From Flavobacterium amnicola (GTDB taxonomy: Bacteria > Bacteroidota > Bacteroidia > Flavobacteriales > Flavobacteriaceae), in assembly GCF_004122165.1 (NCBI RefSeq), contig NZ_SBKO01000003.1:124001-188000 (forward strand): DNA of 64,000 nucleotides. Direction: 5' to 3'. Below, in pieces: positions 60,546-64,000 of this stretch. Numbering within the stretch: position 1 is the stretch's first letter; the number at the start of each line of letters is the position of its first letter. A model generated the notes under the pieces. The model was not told the DNA's origin. It did not search any database and worked only from the letters and a program-made list of their open reading frames with translations. The position numbers were made by a program, and so were the translations under genes.

Positions 60546-62657
60546 ATGACTAAAATCAACAAACTTTCGATTTACTACAAATTACTCTTGTTGATTGTTG
60601 TTTCAAGTATTTCCTTTATTTTATTATTTGTCTCTTTATTCTATTACACCATGCGTCAAGAGTATGAAGTGTATGAGATGACTCAAAAACAATTGGATAA
60701 TGAAGTAAATTCCTTAATGAAACTGAATTCGGAGTCCCATATTTCTACTATAAACGACATTACGTATTGGGATGAATTGGTAAAATACATCAAATCAAAA
60801 AATCAAAAATGGTTTACCAATACCATTGCGAGTGCCATAGATATGTATTTTGTAGAGTATCTTGGTGTATTTGACCTCAATGGAAATGAGGTTGGAAATA
60901 AATACACTAATAAAATTAAAACTCCAATTCAATTCATAGATAAGCCTTTATTGGATGCATTACATCAAAAGAAAAATTTAAATTTTTATATAAAATTACC
61001 CGAAGGAAATGCTGAAGTTTTTATGGCAACGATTCATCCTTCAAGTGATCCTAACAAGACAAAAACCAATCCAGAAGGATATTTTGTAATGATTCGTTTG
61101 TTGGACAAAGATTATTTAAAAAAACTAGAAGAAATTTCTACAGCTAAAATTACTTTTAGTGATTCCGTTGATAAAAAAACAAATCTTGGAGACACTATTG
61201 AAGATATTTATGTGCTGAAATCATGGAAAGGGGAAGCAGTGGCTTCGCTTATTTTTCAAAGAAAGTTTTATGTGAACTACAAAGCAACAGAAAACATTCT
61301 CTTTATAATTTTAGGGTTCTTTATAATTTTTCTTTTTGTGTATGTGATTTTTTTGAGAAAATGGGTTTCAACGCCCTTATTGTTAACCACAAAAATTTTG
61401 GAAACAGGAAACAGAAAAGCAATAAAAAAATTGAAGTCTTCGCCTGGAGAATTTAGTCGCATTGGCAACTTGTTTGATGAAACCTTTTTACAGCGAAAGC
61501 AATTAGAAAAAGCCAAAGCCAAAGCGGAAGAAAGCGATCAGCTTAAAACGGCGTTTCTAACCAATTTATCCCATGAGATACGAACGCCAATGAATGCCAT
61601 AATTGGTTTCTCCGAATTGTTAAAATCGGATGAAATTTCAAATGAGGAAAAAAAAGAATATATAGAAATCATCAACAAAAGTGGTGGAAGTTTGGTTTCT
61701 ATTATTGATGATTTAATTGAAATGTCCAAAATTGATTCCAATCAAATCACCCCAAACTTGAACAGTGTTAATATAGAAGAATGTATTTCTGAAATTTACA
61801 GTTCTGTTAAAATTACCATTCCGAAAGATAAAAAAATAGACTTCAAACTCATTAAAAGTGAAACAGTATTACCTTATAATGTGTATACCGATGTGGTAAA
61901 GTTAAAACAGGTTTTAATTAATCTTTTAACCAACTCTATCAAATTTACAGATCACGGATTTATTACTATTTCTTACGATTGGAGTAAAAAGAAAAACAAC
62001 ATCGAATTCACGGTGGAAGATTCGGGCTTGGGGATCGAAAAAGAAAATCAAGAGTTTATTTTTGAACGTTTTAGACGTGTAGATGGAGATTATTCTATTA
62101 AAGTAGGTGGTTTGGGACTGGGTCTTGCCATCACTAAAGCGTATGTTGAACTTTTAGGAGGAACAATTTCTTTAAAATCGGAAATAGGAGAGGGTTCTAA
62201 ATTTAAATTCACCTTGCCTTTAATGTTTGATAAACGCGAAGACATTCTTTTGGAAAAAATAGAAGTGGCTAAAGAGAATGTTTCGATGCAAATAAAAGAT
62301 AAAACAATTCTTATTGCTGAAGACGATAATATCAATTACTTGCTTTTTGAAAAATTAATGAAGAACACAAATTTTACAATTATTAGAGCAAAAGACGGTG
62401 AAGAGGCAGTTGAATTATTTAAAAAAAATGCAGCAATTGATTTAGTTTTAATGGATATTAAGATGCCTAAAATGAGTGGATATGAAGCATTGGATAAAAT
62501 TAAAGCGATCAATCCCAAGATGATGGTCATTGCCCAAACTGCTTATTCTTCTTCTGATGAAATCGAAAAAATTAGACTGGCAGGTTTTGATAGTCAAATT
62601 ACTAAACCAATTGACAAGCAAAAACTATTTGATCATATTAGTGCTAGTTTACAATAA
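60546..62657 (+). CDS. CHASE4 hybrid sensor histidine kinase with receiver domain
   Basis: A 703-residue sensor. Helix TM1 (about 10-33) is followed by a periplasmic CHASE4 domain (about 35-245) with the motif DITYWDELVKYIKSKNQKW and the second helix (about 250-272). The kinase has the phospho-His343 in FLTNLSHEIRTPMNAIIGF, ATPase boxes LINLLTNSIKFTDHG, EDSGLGIEKEN and GGLGLGLAITKAYVELLGG, and a C-terminal receiver (about 585-703) with phosphorylatable Asp637 in VLMDIKMPKMSGYEAL. The ATG 60546 (MTKINKLSIYYK) is preferred to a TTG 15 bp upstream. A barrel gene and a second paralogous kinase follow. Confidence 0.95.
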   Translation: MTKINKLSIYYKLLLLIVVSSISFILLFVSLFYYTMRQEYEVYEMTQKQLDNEVNSLMKLNSESHISTINDITYWDELVKYIKSKNQKWFTNTIASAIDMYFVEYLGVFDLNGNEVGNKYTNKIKTPIQFIDKPLLDALHQKKNLNFYIKLPEGNAEVFMATIHPSSDPNKTKTNPEGYFVMIRLLDKDYLKKLEEISTAKITFSDSVDKKTNLGDTIEDIYVLKSWKGEAVASLIFQRKFYVNYKATENILFIILGFFIIFLFVYVIFLRKWVSTPLLLTTKILETGNRKAIKKLKSSPGEFSRIGNLFDETFLQRKQLEKAKAKAEESDQLKTAFLTNLSHEIRTPMNAIIGFSELLKSDEISNEEKKEYIEIINKSGGSLVSIIDDLIEMSKIDSNQITPNLNSVNIEECISEIYSSVKITIPKDKKIDFKLIKSETVLPYNVYTDVVKLKQVLINLLTNSIKFTDHGFITISYDWSKKKNNIEFTVEDSGLGIEKENQEFIFERFRRVDGDYSIKVGGLGLGLAITKAYVELLGGTISLKSEIGEGSKFKFTLPLMFDKREDILLEKIEVAKENVSMQIKDKTILIAEDDNINYLLFEKLMKNTNFTIIRAKDGEEAVELFKKNAAIDLVLMDIKMPKMSGYEALDKIKAINPKMMVIAQTAYSSSDEIEKIRLAGFDSQITKPIDKQKLFDHISASLQ

Positions 62658-62662
62658 TCAAT

Positions 62663-63520
62663 TTGAAAAAACATCTTTTTTATTTATTCTTTGGTTTGTG
62701 TCATTTTAAAGCAATTTCGCAGGAACTTGCTAGCGATTCTATAATAAGTCCAAAAAAAGTGACATTAAAACTGGATATCCAATCGCGATATATTTGGCGA
62801 GGTCAGTCATGGGGTGGCAATTATTTTGTGATTCAACCTACTGTTGAGTACAAAGCAAATAAAAAAATGACATTAGGCGTTTGGGCGACTACCAATTTTA
62901 AAAAGGATTATTTTTATAATGATGGTTCATTCTATAAAGGCTATCAAGAGTTCGATATGTATTTAATTTATAATGTAAATAAGTATATGTCGGTCCAGTT
63001 ATGGGATTATTATTGGCCAAGTGTAAAGAAGGTCGAAGGCATCGATAATGGGTTTTTTAACTACGGAAAAAACAGTGTGAAAACAATCGATTTTAACCTG
63101 CTTTTTGATTTTTCAGAAGTTTGGCTTCCGTTTACTACAACCATAAGTACGTTAATTGCTGGAAATGATTATCGATACGATGTACTTGGTAAAAATCCGA
63201 AGCAAAACTTTACCACCTATGCTGAAGTGGGTTATACTTTCGAAGATGTTCTAAAAAAAACGAATAATAAAGTAATGCGTAATATAACTGTTTCTCCAAC
63301 GGCAGGAATGGTATTTAATAACCAAGCTAAGTACTACGTGTCAGGAGATTATAATAAACCGTCGTTAGTCAATTTGTCGCTGGAAATGGTCAAAGAATTT
63401 GAACTTGCAAAACAACTAAACCTGCCAATTTCTTTAGTTTTCACTCACAATGCCACAATACAAAACACTCAGATGTTTGGCCGTAATTTTTTGATTTTTG
63501 GTGCAAACCTAACCTATTAG
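62663..63520 (+). CDS. Exported beta-barrel/porin-like protein, hypothetical
   Basis: A 285-residue protein starting with TTG, with signal peptide MKKHLFYLFFGLCHFKAISQ. The mature part has amphipathic strands (VTLKLDIQSRYIWRGQSWGG, YQEFDMYLIYNVNKYMSVQL, SLVFTHNATIQNTQMFGRNF) ending in a Leu-Thr-Tyr, resembling TorF-like putative porins. It lies 5 bp after the CHASE4 kinase, so the two are cotranscribed. Substrate unknown. Confidence 0.8.
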   Translation: MKKHLFYLFFGLCHFKAISQELASDSIISPKKVTLKLDIQSRYIWRGQSWGGNYFVIQPTVEYKANKKMTLGVWATTNFKKDYFYNDGSFYKGYQEFDMYLIYNVNKYMSVQLWDYYWPSVKKVEGIDNGFFNYGKNSVKTIDFNLLFDFSEVWLPFTTTISTLIAGNDYRYDVLGKNPKQNFTTYAEVGYTFEDVLKKTNNKVMRNITVSPTAGMVFNNQAKYYVSGDYNKPSLVNLSLEMVKEFELAKQLNLPISLVFTHNATIQNTQMFGRNFLIFGANLTY

Positions 63521-63521
63521 T

Positions 63522-63558
63522 AACAACTAACCATCATGAATATTGGTGAGTTGTTTTT
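63522..63558 (+). terminator. Terminator between the barrel gene and the second kinase
   Basis: AACAACTAACCA (63522-63533) pairs with TGGTGAGTTGTT (63544-63555), one mismatch, followed by T7. Confidence 0.75.
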
Positions 63559-63607
63559 TTGTGTTTCTAAAATATTTTTTAATATATTTATATAACTGAA
63601 AGCTAAA

Positions 63608-64000
63608 ATGTTGAAAATAAATATCTTTAGACATCTTAAATCTACTTTTGCGAAAGTGGTGTTTTTATTAAGTATTGTTACTGTTGGCTTATTGCTATTA
63701 GTACTTACACTCTATTTTTATACACTTCAACAAGAAAAACAAATCTTCAAAAATAGTAACGAGCTTTACAATGAAGAAATTGAAGCTTTACTTAAATTAA
63801 ATTCAGAATCGTATTCCTCAATTGTCGCCGATATAACGTATTGGGATGAATTTGTCTCTTTTACCAAAACAAAAGACATTAATTGGTTCAATAGATCGGT
63901 AGCGAATTTAGTGGAGACCTACAGAGTAGAATATTTGGTTGCTTATGATAAAGAAGGGAACTTTTTGACGAAGGCTTCCACATCCAAAATTAGCACTAGA
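63608..64000 (+). CDS. Second CHASE4 sensor kinase, partial (N-terminus)
   Basis: 131 codons to the window end. MLKINIFRHLKSTFAKVVFL is followed by the helix LLSIVTVGLLLLVLTLYFYT and the start of a CHASE4 domain: EEIEALLKLNSESYSSIVAD, ITYWDEFVSFTKTKDINWF, VEYLVAYDKEGNFL. The order and residues match the kinase at 60546 (LMKLNSES, DITYWDEL, VEYLGVFDLNGNEV), so it is a tandem paralogue. Kinase domains lie outside the window. It has its own promoter region, as a terminator precedes it. Confidence 0.88.
   Translation, partial: MLKINIFRHLKSTFAKVVFLLSIVTVGLLLLVLTLYFYTLQQEKQIFKNSNELYNEEIEALLKLNSESYSSIVADITYWDEFVSFTKTKDINWFNRSVANLVETYRVEYLVAYDKEGNFLTKASTSKISTR

Overview
The window is chromosomal DNA from a member of the Bacteroidota, most likely Flavobacteriaceae and close to Flavobacterium. 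The evidence is low G+C, almost no Shine-Dalgarno sequences, repeated TAnnTTTG (-7) promoter motifs, and clade-typical gene families: DUF4295 after L28/L33, DUF1599, BT_3928-like DoxX/thioredoxin fusion, fused CcsBA, UbiA-type GGGP transferase, BshC, DUF2795 and a SusC-like/TonB receptor style. Most genes are core or housekeeping. I see no rRNA, tRNA, CRISPR array, insertion sequence, prophage or integrase. No gene-free stretch exceeds about 230 bp; the longer gaps (6537-6761, 14721-14922, 15493-15697, 30565-30774, 33304-33490) hold terminators, promoters or small dispersed repeats.

Layout. 1-9.5 kb: a partial gene, PPK2 polyphosphate kinase, a small barrel protein, a MATE exporter, a TetR regulator with two matching operators controlling itself and a thioesterase/beta-propeller pair, MeaB, a membrane-SRPBCC protein with a GlcD-type FAD oxidase. 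9.6-25 kb, mostly minus strand: methyltransferases, hydrolases, SecA, a cobalamin adenosyltransferase, an M16 protease, LolD-like and ABC-F ATPases, an S15/CocE hydrolase. 24-32 kb, plus strand: glycosyltransferase, 2-oxoacid dehydrogenase E2, a DnaQ-like exonuclease, an FAH-family enzyme, an HPt protein, CinA, L28-L33-DUF4295, FtsY.

32-38.3 kb is the most distinctive accessory block: an anti-sigma/ECF sigma pair divergent from two exported proteins that look like the two halves of one DUF4331 protein, a TPR lipoprotein and a TonB-dependent receptor. It looks like a self-contained, sigma-regulated envelope or uptake system whose substrate is unknown.

38.4-49 kb: a DUF1599/BT_3928/TlpA/TpiA operon divergent from folP, a thioesterase/ABC exporter/TruA run, and a DUF2520/KdsC-like/UbiA/Maf operon. 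49-58 kb: CcsBA cytochrome c assembly, a peroxidase lipoprotein, a serine hydrolase, a DciA-like DUF721 protein, Ndk, a formylglycine-type domain lipoprotein and BshC. 58-64 kb: a B12-type radical SAM protein with a CX4CX2C cluster motif, then two tandem paralogous CHASE4 sensor kinases (the second cut by the window end) with a beta-barrel protein between them.

B12-related functions recur (MeaB, adenosyltransferase, B12-type radical SAM). Several genes have very short 5' leaders and TTG or GTG starts placed about 14-15 nt after the -7 element, which helped correct several starts.
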